Shown one piece after another: positions 1 to 9,950 of a stretch of 64,000 nucleotides of DNA. Below the pieces are notes generated by a model that had not been told where the DNA came from, made no database searches, and saw only the letters and a list, made by a program, of their open reading frames with translations. A program made the position numbers and the translations under genes. The stretch lies in assembly GCF_003610015.1 (NCBI RefSeq), contig NZ_AP018933.1, positions 434,001-498,000 of the forward strand, in the 5' to 3' direction. The DNA is from Zymobacter palmae (GTDB lineage: Bacteria > Pseudomonadota > Gammaproteobacteria > Pseudomonadales > Halomonadaceae). Positions within the stretch are counted from its first letter, which is position 1. Every line of letters begins with the position of its first letter.

Positions 1-929
1 TCAAAACAAACACCGATGCCGACTACCCGCTGGAACCCCCGGTCGGGCGGTCGGGGCGGCAGGAAACGGGGCGCCAATCCTATAGCATCGACGCGGTCAA
101 TGAGTTCGACCCGCTGTTTGAAGAGATGTACGACTTCTGCGAGCAGCAAGGGCTAGGCATCGACACGCTGATCCATGAGGAAGGTGCGGGACAGATGGAA
201 ATCAATTTCCAGCACGGCGATCCGCTCTTCCTCGCCGATCAAGTCGTGATCTTCAAGCGCACCATGCGCGAGACCGCGCTGCGCCACGGCATGTATGCCA
301 CGTTTATGGCCAAGCCAATGGCGGATGAGCCGGGCAGTGCGATGCACATTCACCAGAGCGTGATCAATGCTGAGACGGGAGAGAACCTGTTCGCCAGTTT
401 GCCGAGCGAACCCAATAACCTGTTCACCCACTATATCGGGGGACTTCAACACTACATGGCGGCAGCGATGCCGTTTTTCGCGCCTAACGTCAACTCATGG
501 CGACGCCTGATGCCCAGTTCCAGCGCAGGTAGCGCCCCGACCAACGCCGAGTGGGGGTACGACAACCGGACGGTAGGGCTGCGCGTGCCCATTGATGTTC
601 CAGAGGCAACACGTGTCGAAAACCGTCTGCCGGGCGTCGATGCCAACCCCTATCTGGCGATGGCCGCCACACTGGCTTGTGGTTATCTTGGCATCCTGCA
701 CCAGCTCGAACCGCGCCCGCCGCTGGTACATTCCTCGCCGCACGGTGCCTTTAGCCTGCCATCCAACGTACTGAACGCTCTCGACCTGCTGCGGGAATGC
801 CAACCGCTCATCGACATTCTCGGCGAGCGCTTCGTGCATAGCTATATCGCCGTCAAACATGCCGAGTACGATGCTTACTTCCATGTCATCAGCTCTTGGG
901 AGCGCGAGCACCTGCTATTGAGGATGTAA
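1..929 (+). CDS. Glutamine synthetase family protein, probably gamma-glutamylputrescine synthetase (5' truncated)
   Basis: The reading frame is open from base 3, so the start lies before the window; about 308 C-terminal residues are visible. They hold the catalytic beta-grasp/GS barrel signatures: EEGAGQMEINF (metal-binding glutamates and the ammonia site region), the HIHQS segment, NSWRRLMP and the late NRTVGLRVP/ATRVENRLPG region with the adenylate/phosphate-binding arginines. The family ligates glutamate to ammonia or an amine using ATP. The PuuA/GlnT-like subgroup, which lacks the adenylylation tyrosine region of GlnA, acts on putrescine and similar polyamines in the cytoplasm. The putrescine assignment is an inference from overall style; no other puu gene is visible downstream. 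It ends with TAA at 927-929. Confidence 0.85.
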   Translation, partial: KTNTDADYPLEPPVGRSGRQETGRQSYSIDAVNEFDPLFEEMYDFCEQQGLGIDTLIHEEGAGQMEINFQHGDPLFLADQVVIFKRTMRETALRHGMYATFMAKPMADEPGSAMHIHQSVINAETGENLFASLPSEPNNLFTHYIGGLQHYMAAAMPFFAPNVNSWRRLMPSSSAGSAPTNAEWGYDNRTVGLRVPIDVPEATRVENRLPGVDANPYLAMAATLACGYLGILHQLEPRPPLVHSSPHGAFSLPSNVLNALDLLRECQPLIDILGERFVHSYIAVKHAEYDAYFHVISSWEREHLLLRM

Positions 930-1296
930 GCCGCCGAGAAGCCATTTCTGATGATGCCAGTGGGGCTGGTGAGCGTGAGAGACAGATGGCACTGACGGGC
1001 AGGTGGTACGAGGGGCATTTCGCGCACCGTCCGTTGATAGCGTCAGCAGCCCCATCGTGGCAACGAAAAGAGGATGAATATCGTCTTTGCGTGTTGAGTC
1101 GTGCGGCCGTTTTCCGAAGTGCCTAGGTGATCGGCAGCCAAGGCATTAGGAGACAGTCGCGCTTCTTTCTTGAATGAAGAAGAACAGACTAGCCGCGAAC
1201 GACATTGGCCCGATCTCATCGTATTCAGCCTCTAAGGCTACAGGCCGCGTGATCGCCATACGGCATGCTAAAGGCTCACTCAACAAGGAGCCGCTC
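930..1296. other. Intergenic stretch, no gene seen
   Basis: These 367 bp separate the glutamine synthetase-type gene from the MBL hydrolase. Short open frames exist but lack ribosome binding sites and family-like sequence. No convincing hairpin terminator with a T-run was found. The MBL frame stays open back to 1174, but the upstream translation looks non-coding. Confidence 0.5.
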
Positions 1297-2073
1297 ATGC
1301 AGATCACACAGGTACGCAATGCCACCCAGCTCATTCACTATGCCAACAAACGCTTTCTTGTCGACCCTATGCTGGCCGATAAAGGCACTTATCCAGGGTT
1401 TCCGGGCTCATCCCGTTCGCATCTTTACAATCCACGGGTCGAGCTGCCCTGCGACATCGAACGCTTGCTGGATATTGACGCCGTTATCCTGACGCATACT
1501 CATCTTGATCACTGGGACGACGTTGCCGTCGACCGCATTCCCAAAGATATGCCGATCTTTGTCCAGAACGAACATGATCGTGCGTTGCTCGGTCAGCAGG
1601 GATTCACGCAGTTGACCGTGATGGGCGCCGCAACGCGCTTCGGCGATGTCACACTGACGCGCACTCTTGGGCAGCACGGGTCTGATGCCGCGTATGCCGA
1701 TCCCGCAACGGCCGAACGCATGGGGGATGCTTGCGGCGTCATTTTCCGTCACGCTGATGAAGGGACCCTCTATCTGATAGGGGATAGCATCTGGACGCCG
1801 GTGGTTGAGCATACGCTCAAGGTTGTGCAGCCCGACGTGGTAATCGCCAACATGGGGTGGGCGCACATCATGCCATTCGGGGCGATCATCATGGGAGCGG
1901 AAGATACCGTACGCATTCACCATGCTGTGCCCGGCGCGCAGATCGTGGCGACGCATATGGAAGCCATCAATCACTGCCTACTGACGCGGGCAGCACTGCG
2001 CGAGTTTGTGCGCGACAACGGTGTCGCAGAGTACGTCCACATTCCTGAAGATGGCGAATCGGTGATTTTCTGA
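1297..2073 (+). CDS. MBL-fold metallohydrolase (UlaG-like)
   Basis: A 258-residue metallo-beta-lactamase-fold hydrolase. The metal-binding motif HTHLDHWDD sits near residue 67, with further metal-ligand candidates in the GDSIW segment and the C-terminal ATHMEAINH. This single-domain type resembles UlaG-family lactonases/phosphodiesterases that bind Mn or Zn in the cytoplasm; the substrate cannot be read from the sequence. The frame is open from 1174, but ATG 1297 is preferred. It has AAGGAG at 1285-1290 just upstream, and the protein then begins MQITQVRNATQLIHY as the family does. It ends 28 bp before a GlxA-type regulator on the same strand, so the two are probably co-transcribed and may share a pathway. 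Confidence 0.8.
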   Translation: MQITQVRNATQLIHYANKRFLVDPMLADKGTYPGFPGSSRSHLYNPRVELPCDIERLLDIDAVILTHTHLDHWDDVAVDRIPKDMPIFVQNEHDRALLGQQGFTQLTVMGAATRFGDVTLTRTLGQHGSDAAYADPATAERMGDACGVIFRHADEGTLYLIGDSIWTPVVEHTLKVVQPDVVIANMGWAHIMPFGAIIMGAEDTVRIHHAVPGAQIVATHMEAINHCLLTRAALREFVRDNGVAEYVHIPEDGESVIF

Positions 2074-2101
2074 CCTTCATTCACTGAGCCGAGGAGGCCC
2101 C

Positions 2102-3121
2102 ATGACGACGCTGAACGTTGCGCTGCTGGTCACGCCTGATTTCAGTGCGTTTCACCTGTCTGTCCCCAGTATCCTGTTCAGCCAGCGAGCATCAGGGGAA
2201 CCGCTCTTTTCGGTGAGTCTGTGCGCAGAAGTGCCGGGCATCAAGCGCTCTTCCGAAGGGTTCATGATGGATGCCGCTCAGGGGCTTGAGGCTCTGACTA
2301 CTGCAGACATCGTTGTGCTGCCGTTCTGGCCTGATCCGCATCAGCGACCCAGTGCAGGGCTGATTGAGGCTCTACAGAAGGCGCATGCTCGTGGCGCATG
2401 GATTGCGGGGCTGTGCCTAGGCGCGTTCGTGCTGGGGTATGCCGGGCTGCTGGATGGGCGCAAGGCGTCGACTCATTGGGAATATGAAGCCGTATTTCAG
2501 GCCTGCTTTCCTGAGGCCCGGCTCGATATTAATGCGTTGTACACGCAGGATGACGGCATTATCACCTCCGCAGGCACGGCTGCGGCCATAGACTGCTGTC
2601 TGTGCATCGTTAGGGAGCGCTATGGCAGTGCGGTCGCCAACCGCATTGCCCGACGCATGGTGGTGCCTCCTTATCGTGAAGGCGGTCAATCGCAGTTCAT
2701 TGAGTGCCCTGTGCCGCAGAGCACGGCAGATGCTCGCATCAATGGGTTGATTGAGCATCTGCGCCAGAACATCGCGGTTTCACATGATTTGGATGCACTG
2801 GCAGCACGTATTGCGATGAGCCGCCGTACTCTGACCCGCCATTTTATGAAGGCTACTGGGCAGAGCGTGACCCAGTGGCTGGTGCAGGAGCGGCTGCGTT
2901 TGACCCAAAACGCATTGGAAACCACCCGCTCGACAGTGGAACAGATTGCCGCTGCCGTTGGCTTCAATTCGCCTATTACCTTCCGCCAGCACTTCAAGGC
3001 GCGCTTTGGTGTCTCGCCGCAGGAATGGCGTCGACACTTCCAAGCGCAGGCGGCTAGAGCGCCCACGGCGGGTCCTGATCTATTTACAGCACGGTGTGCG
3101 TGTCCGGTGCGGTCGACCTGA
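2102..3121 (+). CDS. GlxA/FtrA-family transcriptional regulator (DJ-1/PfpI domain plus AraC HTH)
   Basis: 339 residues in two domains. Residues about 5-200 form a DJ-1/PfpI class I amidotransferase-like fold with an AGLCLGAFVLG elbow around the usual cysteine position. Residues about 220-320 form an AraC-type double helix-turn-helix (MSRRTLTRHF and VGFNSPITFRQHFKARFGVSPQEWRR). Such proteins are cytoplasmic DNA-binding regulators that sense small nitrogenous or carbonyl compounds. GAGGAGG lies just before ATG 2102. It follows the MBL hydrolase by 28 bp and may regulate it. It converges on the AraC gene at 3207. Confidence 0.88.
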   Translation: MTTLNVALLVTPDFSAFHLSVPSILFSQRASGEPLFSVSLCAEVPGIKRSSEGFMMDAAQGLEALTTADIVVLPFWPDPHQRPSAGLIEALQKAHARGAWIAGLCLGAFVLGYAGLLDGRKASTHWEYEAVFQACFPEARLDINALYTQDDGIITSAGTAAAIDCCLCIVRERYGSAVANRIARRMVVPPYREGGQSQFIECPVPQSTADARINGLIEHLRQNIAVSHDLDALAARIAMSRRTLTRHFMKATGQSVTQWLVQERLRLTQNALETTRSTVEQIAAAVGFNSPITFRQHFKARFGVSPQEWRRHFQAQAARAPTAGPDLFTARCACPVRST

Positions 3122-3206
3122 TCCTGCTATTTCGCCAAGGTGTTGTCTGTGTGAAGCGCTTTTGTGTGATGGGGAAGAGGACGTGTGGGGTGCCGTCCTC
3201 TATCTG

Positions 3207-3998
3207 TCAGTGAGCGAACCGACGTGGCGACACGGCGAACAGCTGCCTGAACGCGTGGATATATGCCGATGGCGTAGCGTATCCGACAGCGAGCGCAGTC
3301 TCTGTCACGTTTTTGCCTTCTCTCAGCAGCGCCAGCGAGCACAGCAGCCGCATGCGCTGACGCCATTGCTGGTAGGGCAGGCCCGTCGCGCGCAGAAAGC
3401 GACGGGAGAACGTCTGCGGCGAGAGGTGTGCACGCCTAGCGGCGTCTTCTCGATGATGGGGAAGATGGGGAGCGTGTTGTATCGCCATGCAGACCGCGTT
3501 CAAGCGCGGATCGGTCGGAAACGGCAGCATGAAATCGGCACGGGGCAGCGCCTGCAGTACTTCCAGCAGCACCGCCACCTTGCGCCCTGCCGCACTTTCT
3601 TCGTCATAGTCTTCCTCAACATGCGTGCAGGCATGATGAATGAAGGCTCGCGCAAACTCGTCCACGGCCACGACCTGCAGGGCAGGCGGTGTTCCGCCTA
3701 GCGCGGCTTCCTCGATATACAGGCTTTCCAACATCACCTCTTCCGCGGCCCACAGCGTATGAGCGCAGTGGGCGGGTATCCACATGCCGTATGCCGGTGG
3801 CAGTACCAGCGCGGTATCCGCGGCCTGCACTTGCATCAATCCTTCTCGTGCGAACATGAACTGCCACCAGTCGTGGCGGTGTTCCTCAACGCGTGTGCGT
3901 GCCGCGATTGGATAGGCACGAAAGAATACCGGGCGGGGAAGCACCGTCAGTGAACTGGTCGTTGCACTTTGCCAGTCGTCGGAGCGTCGTCGGGTCAT
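3207..3998 (-). CDS. AraC-family transcriptional regulator with N-terminal cupin
   Basis: 263 residues. The N-terminal part (about 20-170) has the AraC_binding cupin look (HRHDWWQFMFAREGLMQV, LPPAYGMWIPAHCAHTLWA). The C-terminal 90 residues carry two helix-turn-helix motifs (LSPQTFSRRFLRATGLPYQQWRQRMRL and VTETALAVGYATPSAYIHAFRQLF). The cupin probably binds a small effector. It is transcribed divergently from the MFS transporter at 4120 with about 120 bp between them. That arrangement suggests, but does not prove, control of the transporter. Confidence 0.88.
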   Translation of the reverse strand: MTRRRSDDWQSATTSSLTVLPRPVFFRAYPIAARTRVEEHRHDWWQFMFAREGLMQVQAADTALVLPPAYGMWIPAHCAHTLWAAEEVMLESLYIEEAALGGTPPALQVVAVDEFARAFIHHACTHVEEDYDEESAAGRKVAVLLEVLQALPRADFMLPFPTDPRLNAVCMAIQHAPHLPHHREDAARRAHLSPQTFSRRFLRATGLPYQQWRQRMRLLCSLALLREGKNVTETALAVGYATPSAYIHAFRQLFAVSPRRFAH

Positions 3999-4119
3999 GG
4001 CGGAATGCTCTTAGTCTTTGATACTTGCTCGACATAATGGCAGATCCTGTCGAAAGACGTCAGTGCTCGGCGTCATTACCCTAGTGGTGTGCTGAATGGG
4101 CAACCGCAAGGAGAGTGAC

Positions 4120-5280
4120 ATGAGGATGAACGCTGTATGGCCGTGGCTGATGGTCGTCAGTGCGGGTATCGGGCTGCGAGTGGGCATCGCGTCTGTTTCA
4201 CCACTGCTGGATCGTATCCAGACCGAGCTGGGGGTTAGCACGGCCGCGCTCGGGCTGTTAACCGCCATTCCCGTGATCTGCATGGGCGGGCTGTCATTCA
4301 TGGGCGGCGCCGTCGAGCGGCGATGGGGCCTGCTGCGAAGCATGCGGATAGCGCTAGGAGTGCTTGGCATAGGGTTGCTGTGGCGTGGCTGGGCGAACGG
4401 CTTTGCAGTGTTGGCGATGACCGCGATGCTGGTCGGTGTTGGCGATGCACTGATTCGGCCGCTGCTGTCTGGGTTCATCAAGCAGACCTTTGGAAACGAA
4501 TCGCATGCGGTCATGGGGCTGTATGCGGCCAGTATGGGTATCGGCGCGGCGCTGTCGGCCTATACGACACCGCATCTGGCCGTGGCGTTGGGCTCATGGC
4601 AGTGGGGACTGGGCTGCTGGGCCGTGCCCGTGCTGCTAGCGCTGCTGATCTGGACACGGCGGCCCGTTCCCGCCAACTCTCCGCCGCCACGAACGACTGC
4701 GGCACCGCGGTTGGCCGCTATGGGGGTAGTGTGGCTGACGCTATTCTTCGGTCTGCAGGCGGGGGTGAACTACACGGTCGTCGCATGGCTGCCCAGTGTC
4801 TGTCTGGCGCAGGGCACAACGGCATCCACTGCGGCCTATCTGATGGCACTGTTCTTGTGCGTGCAGACGCTGAGCAGCCTGCTGTTTCCCCTCCTGCTGG
4901 GCCGCATGGGCCAGCGCCTGACGCTATTGAGCCTTGGTTTTGCAGGAGTGACCGCGGTGGGGATTATGGTGCTGGTGATGCCTTACGGCGGATGGATTGC
5001 CGCCGCGCTGTTGGGAATCGGCACCGGCGGTCTGTTTCCGATCGCCCTGTCACTGCCGCTGATCTTTTCAAAATCCGGCTACGAAGCCACGCGACTCAGC
5101 AGCTTGTCGCAGTCGGGCGGCTATGCACTGGGCGGGTTGCTGCCGTGGCTGACCGGTGTTGCCGTACCCATGCTGGGCGCGACGGTTGCTGTCGTGGTGC
5201 TGTGTCTGACGATGCTGATCGTGCTGATGATCGTCATCGGGAAAGTGACCGTTTATCAACGCTCTCTGCGCAGGGCATGA
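4120..5280 (+). CDS. MFS transporter, CynX/NimT-type
   Basis: 386 residues with about 12 hydrophobic segments and MFS loop features such as GRMGQRLTLLSLG. The pattern of an N-terminal GLRVGIASVSPLLDRIQ helix followed by a GGLSFMGG loop resembles the cyanate/2-nitroimidazole (CynX/NimT) transporter branch. It is an inner-membrane permease of unknown substrate. ATG 4120 is chosen because AAGGAG at 4108-4113 stands six bases upstream; an in-frame ATG at 4096 has no such site. It converges on the SDR gene, with 8 bp between stop codons. Confidence 0.85.
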   Translation: MRMNAVWPWLMVVSAGIGLRVGIASVSPLLDRIQTELGVSTAALGLLTAIPVICMGGLSFMGGAVERRWGLLRSMRIALGVLGIGLLWRGWANGFAVLAMTAMLVGVGDALIRPLLSGFIKQTFGNESHAVMGLYAASMGIGAALSAYTTPHLAVALGSWQWGLGCWAVPVLLALLIWTRRPVPANSPPPRTTAAPRLAAMGVVWLTLFFGLQAGVNYTVVAWLPSVCLAQGTTASTAAYLMALFLCVQTLSSLLFPLLLGRMGQRLTLLSLGFAGVTAVGIMVLVMPYGGWIAAALLGIGTGGLFPIALSLPLIFSKSGYEATRLSSLSQSGGYALGGLLPWLTGVAVPMLGATVAVVVLCLTMLIVLMIVIGKVTVYQRSLRRA

Positions 5281-5288
5281 CATTGGGC

Positions 5289-6029
5289 TTATTGCATCAC
5301 CAGTCCACCATCGACGGCGTATTGGCTGCCGGTGACAAAGCGAGATTCGTCTGATAACAGAAACAGCGCGACGGCGGCGGCTTCTTCCGCACTGCCCATA
5401 CGCTTCAGCGCTGTACGTGATGTGACGTCGGCTTCGAACGCTTGTCGAGCCTTTGCGGCCATAAAATGACGGAAGTCGGTATCAATCGGGCCAGCTTGCA
5501 GCATATTGACCCGAATGCTGCGTTCTCCCAGAGCGCTGGCCCAGCAGCGCGACAGTGACAGCAAGGCCCCTTTGGTGGCGGCATAGACGCTAGCCATTGC
5601 GCCACCTTCATAAGCGGATGTCGAGCCGGTGAGCACTACAGAGGCACCCTCATTCAGAAGCGGTGCCAGCTGCGCCATCAGAAGTACCGGGCCGCGCACA
5701 TTGGCCGCCATCATGGTATCGAAATGGTCGGCGTTGACCTCGTCGACGGCCTTGATCGCGGCATACCCCGCATTCAGCCACAGGCCATCAAGTGGACCTA
5801 CGGCTTTCACTTGCTCAACCAGCGCGTTGATCTGTGCGGAACAGCCTGCATCATGTGCCATGATCGTCGCGCTGTCGGGCAGCCTCTGGCGCAGGGCTTC
5901 TAGGCGTTCTTTATTGCGGCCGGTGCCGATGACCTGTCCGCCTTCTTCGGCAATACGTACCGCACCGGCTAAGCCGATACCGCTGGTCGCACCCGTGACC
6001 AGTAGTCGTTTTCCTTCAAAGCGTGCCAT
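5289..6029 (-). CDS. Short-chain dehydrogenase/reductase (SDR)
   Basis: 246 residues, the usual classical SDR length. The cofactor motif TGATSGIGLAG is at residues about 12-22, the NAG motif appears as LNAGYA, the catalytic Ser is in TGSTSAY and the catalytic YxxxK is YAATK near residue 150. The C-terminal VTGSQYAVDGG is typical. Such enzymes are cytoplasmic NAD(P)-dependent oxidoreductases of alcohol or carbonyl substrates; the substrate is unknown. It is divergent from the LysR gene at 6119 with an 89-bp gap, which makes that regulator the likely controller. Confidence 0.88.
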   Translation of the reverse strand: MARFEGKRLLVTGATSGIGLAGAVRIAEEGGQVIGTGRNKERLEALRQRLPDSATIMAHDAGCSAQINALVEQVKAVGPLDGLWLNAGYAAIKAVDEVNADHFDTMMAANVRGPVLLMAQLAPLLNEGASVVLTGSTSAYEGGAMASVYAATKGALLSLSRCWASALGERSIRVNMLQAGPIDTDFRHFMAAKARQAFEADVTSRTALKRMGSAEEAAAVALFLLSDESRFVTGSQYAVDGGLVMQ

Positions 6030-6118
6030 GTCCGTTCTCCTGTTGTGACGGGAATACGGTTCAACCTATCAGCAGAAACGGTGTAGGATAATGCGATGAA
6101 TTCACATGATACTGTTGG

Positions 6119-7033
6119 GTGAAAATGAATAATGCGCTTACAGGACGCGACTTCGCTGAGCTGAAGGCGTTTATGATGATCGTAACGCACGGCTCATTCA
6201 CACGGGCTGCGGCCTATCTCGGCATCACCCCCTCTACGTTGAGCACGTCCATCCGCCAGCTCGAAACGCGCTTGCAGGTGCGCTTGCTGAACCGCACGAC
6301 GCGCAGCGTCTCGCCGACCTCAGCCGGAGAGCGGCTATTCCAGCGTCTACGCCCCGTGTTCAGCAGTATGGAAGAGGCGATCGACGAGTTGCGCGACACC
6401 GATATGCGCCTTGCCGGTAGGCTACGCCTGAACGTCTCGCGGGTAGCTGCCGTTCATTACCTAGCACCGCTATTGGGTGAGTTTATCGAGGCTTATCCCG
6501 AAATCATGCTGGATGTGGTGGTGGACGATCGTCTGGTGGATATCGTCGCCGAGCGCTTCGATGCGGGCATCCGGCTGGGCGAAAAACTGCACAACGACAT
6601 GATTGCGCGACGTCTGAGCGGGGATCTGCTGATGAAGGTTGTCGCTGCGCCTGCCTACCTTGAGCGCCATGGCCGTCCTGAGCATCCACGTGAGCTGGTG
6701 CACCACCGTTGTCTGACCTATCGCAACCCGAGTGATGGTAGCGTCTATCGTTGGGAATTCGAGCGCGGGGGAGAACGGCTGGAAGTGGCCGTCAGCGGCC
6801 CGATTATCGTCGATGAACCGGCCATGCTCAGTACCCTTGCCTGTCAGGGAAGTGGTATCGGCTACCAGTTCGCACATCAGGTTGATGAGATGCTGGCCGA
6901 TGGGCGCCTTGTACAGCTGCTTGATGAGTGGACGCCTGCGTTTCCGGGGTTCTATCTGTACTACTCCGCGCGGCAGGTGGCGGCACCACTGCGTGCACTG
7001 ATCGACTTTATCGCCGAGCGGGCAGGAGCGTAA
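6119..7033 (+). CDS. LysR-family transcriptional regulator
   Basis: 304 residues. The N-terminal winged helix-turn-helix spans residues about 10-70 (FMMIVTHGSFTRAAAYLGITPSTLSTSIRQLE). The rest is a periplasmic-binding-protein-like effector domain (RLRLNVSRVAAVHYLAPLL and a later LSTLACQGSGIGY). It may start at GTG 6119 or ATG 6125, two codons apart. The divergent position next to the SDR gene fits the usual LysR arrangement in which the regulator controls its neighbour. Confidence 0.9.
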   Translation: MKMNNALTGRDFAELKAFMMIVTHGSFTRAAAYLGITPSTLSTSIRQLETRLQVRLLNRTTRSVSPTSAGERLFQRLRPVFSSMEEAIDELRDTDMRLAGRLRLNVSRVAAVHYLAPLLGEFIEAYPEIMLDVVVDDRLVDIVAERFDAGIRLGEKLHNDMIARRLSGDLLMKVVAAPAYLERHGRPEHPRELVHHRCLTYRNPSDGSVYRWEFERGGERLEVAVSGPIIVDEPAMLSTLACQGSGIGYQFAHQVDEMLADGRLVQLLDEWTPAFPGFYLYYSARQVAAPLRALIDFIAERAGA

Positions 7034-7101
7034 GTGCTCAAGGCGTTACACGTGAATAATCAGTGAGTGCGTGCGCCTTGCCTTTTTCTTTCGAATCTGA
7101 T

Positions 7102-7128
7102 CTTGATCCTTCCTCGCGGCATCCCCAT
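7102..7128 (+). promoter_or_regulatory. Heat-shock (sigma-32) type promoter of clpB
   Basis: CTTGATC at 7102-7108, a 14-bp spacer, then CCCCAT at 7123-7128, matching the sigma-32 consensus CTTGAA / CCCCAT. It lies about 175 bp before the clpB start, in an otherwise empty 269-bp gap, and would give a long 5' leader. Confidence 0.7.
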
Positions 7129-7302
7129 CTACTGGTTCAAAGCACAGGTCATCTGCTCAGTGCAGTCGCTACGCCCACTTTCGTCGTATCGGACTACGCT
7201 AGATATCAAGGCAGGTGTCTTCTGTCGACATGCGCCACATGGCGCGGAATCTTGCTGCTGTGACAGGCTGCCTATGCCTCCACAGCGCTCAGGAGGGTGC
7301 GT

Positions 7303-9879
7303 ATGAATCTCGATCGTCTTACCAGTAAGCTACAGAATGCATTGTCCGAAGCTCAGTCGATTGCCGTCGGCCGCGGCAACAATCAGCTCCAAGCCGTTCA
7401 CGTACTGTTAGCGCTGCTGAACGAGCGTGACAGCGGTATCCGTTCGCTGGTACAGCGTGTAGGTGCCGATCCGACAGTGGTCGAGCGAGTGCTGAATGCC
7501 GAGCTGGACAAGGAACCGACCGTTGGGCAGTTCGATGGCAACGTCACGATGGGCGCGTCGCTGGGCCGTCTGCTCAATCTGGCCGATCGTGAAGCGCAGC
7601 AGCGCGGCGACCGCTATGTCGCGACCGAATTGGTCCTGCTGGCGGCGTTGCAGATGAACGATGGCCTCAGCAAAGCACTGAAAGGTGCTGGACTGAGCGA
7701 ACAGGGGCTGCGTCAGGCTATTGATGCCGTCCGCGGAGGAGAGACAGTGAACGATGCGGCTGCGGAAGAATCCCGCGAAGCGCTGGACAAATACACGACC
7801 GATCTGACCAAACGGGCGGCCGAAGGCAAGCTGGACCCGGTGATCGGGCGTGATGACGAAATTCGTCGCACCATCCAAGTGCTGCAGCGTCGTACCAAAA
7901 ACAACCCGGTACTGATCGGTGAACCGGGGGTCGGTAAAACAGCAATTGTTGAGGGGCTGGCGAGCCGCATCATCAATGGTGAAGTGCCGGAAAGCCTCAA
8001 GAACCGGCGCGTGCTGTCGCTCGATCTTGGGTCGCTGCTGGCCGGAGCCAAATTCCGCGGTGACTTCGAAGAGCGTCTGAAAGCGGTGCTCAACGAGCTG
8101 GCGAAGGAAGAAGGCCGCGTGATCCTGTTCATCGACGAGCTGCATACGCTAGTAGGTGCAGGCAAGGCCGATGGCGCGATGGACGCGGGCAATATGCTGA
8201 AACCAGCGCTGGCGCGTGGCGAACTGCACTGCGTTGGGGCCACCACGCTCGATGAATATCGTCAGTACATTGAGAAGGATGCTGCGCTGGAACGTCGCTT
8301 CCAGAAAGTGATCGTCGACGAGCCGTCCGAAGAGGACACCATCGCGATACTGCGCGGGCTGAAGCAGCGCTATGAAGTGCACCACGGGGTAGAAATCACC
8401 GATGGTGCGATCATCGCGGCGGCCAAACTGTCTACGCGCTATATCACCGACCGCCAGCTGCCTGACAAAGCGATCGACCTGATCGACGAAGCGGCATCGC
8501 GCATCCGCATGGAAATGGACTCCAAACCGGAATCCATGGACCGCCTGGAACGCCGCCTGATTCAGCTCAAGATCGAACGCGAAGCGATCAAGAACGAAAC
8601 CGACGAGGCCACCAAGAAACGCCTTGAGGTGCTGGAACAGCAGATCGACGATCTGGAACGTGAATATGCCGACCTCGAACAGGTCTGGACGTCTGAAAAA
8701 GCCAGTCTGCAGGGCGCTGCCGAGTTCAAGTCCAAGCTGGAACAGGCCCATATTGACCTCGAAGCGGCGCGCCGTCAGGGCGACCTGACCAAAATGTCCG
8801 AAATTCAGTACGGGGTGATTCCGAAGCTGGAAGCCCAGATCGCCGAAGCGAGCGAAGCGGAAGGCCGCAAATTGGAACTGCTGCGCTCCAATGTGACCGA
8901 AGAAGAAATTGCCGAAGTGGTTTCACGCTGGACGGGCATTCCGGTCGCGAAGATGCTTGAAGGTGAGCGCGATAAGCTGTTGCGCATGGAAGAAGCGCTG
9001 CATCAGCGCGTTATCGGTCAGGATGAAGCGGTCGAAGCGGTATCCAATGCCGTGCGCCGTTCCCGTGCCGGTATCGGTGACCCGAATCGTCCGAACGGTT
9101 CGTTCCTATTCCTCGGCCCGACCGGGGTCGGTAAAACCGAGCTGTGCAAGGCGCTGGCGGGCTTCCTGTTCGACACCGAAGAAGCCATGGTGCGCATCGA
9201 CATGTCCGAGTTCATGGAGAAACACTCTATTGCTCGCCTGATCGGTGCACCTCCGGGCTACGTTGGCTATGAAGAAGGCGGCTACCTGACCGAAGCCGTA
9301 CGACGCAAACCGTACTCCGTGCTGTTGCTGGACGAAGTGGAAAAAGCACACCCGGATGTGTTCAACATCCTGCTGCAGGTGCTGGAAGATGGTCGCCTGA
9401 CCGATGGGCAAGGGCGTACCGTCGATTTCCGCAACACCGTGATTGTCATGACCTCTAACCTGGGCTCTGACATCATCCAGCAGTATGCCGGCAAGGACGA
9501 AAGCTACAGTGAAATGAAGGCGGCCGTAATGGGCGTCGTGGGCACGCATTTCCGCCCCGAGCTGATCAACCGTATCGACGAAGTGGTGGTGTTCCACCCG
9601 CTGGAAAAAGATCAGATCGAGCGGATTGCCTCCATCCAGTTGGATCGTCTGCGCCGCCGTCTGGCGGAACGCGACCTGGCACTCGAGCTGACACCCGATG
9701 CGTTGCATCTGCTGGGCGACGCTGGTTTCGACCCCGTCTACGGTGCGCGTCCGCTGAAACGCGCTATCCAGACGCGGCTTGAAAACCCGCTAGCGCAGGC
9801 GCTGTTGAGCGGCAAGTACGCCCCGGGTGCGACCGTCAAAGTCGATGTGCGCGATGGTGAGCTGGTACTGAATAGCTAA
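7303..9879 (+). CDS. clpB: ATP-dependent disaggregase ClpB
   Basis: 858 residues, matching the family length (857 in E. coli). It has an N-terminal Clp repeat domain (about 1-145), then the first AAA+ module with Walker A GEPGVGKT at 206 and Walker [10 protein letters not shown] coiled-coil middle domain (about 410-530) and a second AAA+ module with GPTGVGKTE at 605 and [10 protein letters not shown] follow. With DnaK/DnaJ/GrpE it resolves aggregated proteins in the cytoplasm. ATG 7303 is used because AGGAGG at 7291-7296 stands six bases upstream; GTG 7297 overlaps that site. A sigma-32-type promoter at 7102-7128 and the terminator at 9913-9946 make it a single-gene transcription unit. Confidence 0.98.
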   Translation: MNLDRLTSKLQNALSEAQSIAVGRGNNQLQAVHVLLALLNERDSGIRSLVQRVGADPTVVERVLNAELDKEPTVGQFDGNVTMGASLGRLLNLADREAQQRGDRYVATELVLLAALQMNDGLSKALKGAGLSEQGLRQAIDAVRGGETVNDAAAEESREALDKYTTDLTKRAAEGKLDPVIGRDDEIRRTIQVLQRRTKNNPVLIGEPGVGKTAIVEGLASRIINGEVPESLKNRRVLSLDLGSLLAGAKFRGDFEERLKAVLNELAKEEGRVILFIDELHTLVGAGKADGAMDAGNMLKPALARGELHCVGATTLDEYRQYIEKDAALERRFQKVIVDEPSEEDTIAILRGLKQRYEVHHGVEITDGAIIAAAKLSTRYITDRQLPDKAIDLIDEAASRIRMEMDSKPESMDRLERRLIQLKIEREAIKNETDEATKKRLEVLEQQIDDLEREYADLEQVWTSEKASLQGAAEFKSKLEQAHIDLEAARRQGDLTKMSEIQYGVIPKLEAQIAEASEAEGRKLELLRSNVTEEEIAEVVSRWTGIPVAKMLEGERDKLLRMEEALHQRVIGQDEAVEAVSNAVRRSRAGIGDPNRPNGSFLFLGPTGVGKTELCKALAGFLFDTEEAMVRIDMSEFMEKHSIARLIGAPPGYVGYEEGGYLTEAVRRKPYSVLLLDEVEKAHPDVFNILLQVLEDGRLTDGQGRTVDFRNTVIVMTSNLGSDIIQQYAGKDESYSEMKAAVMGVVGTHFRPELINRIDEVVVFHPLEKDQIERIASIQLDRLRRRLAERDLALELTPDALHLLGDAGFDPVYGARPLKRAIQTRLENPLAQALLSGKYAPGATVKVDVRDGELVLNS

Positions 9880-9912
9880 GCTTTGCCACTGAGTCCTGCG
9901 ACTCGGCCGATC

Positions 9913-9946
9913 GAAAGCCCCTGCTCTTTGCGGAGTAGGGGCTTTC
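9913..9946 (+). terminator. Rho-independent terminator of clpB
   Basis: A 14-bp inverted repeat (GAAAGCCCCTGCTC and its near-perfect complement, one G-T position), with a 6-base loop and followed by TTATTTT, 34 bp after the clpB stop. Confidence 0.88.
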
Positions 9947-9950
9947 TTAT

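Noticed and set aside
7063-7263. Two short overlapping frames upstream of clpB
   Set aside because: They overlap the heat-shock promoter and show no gene-like composition.
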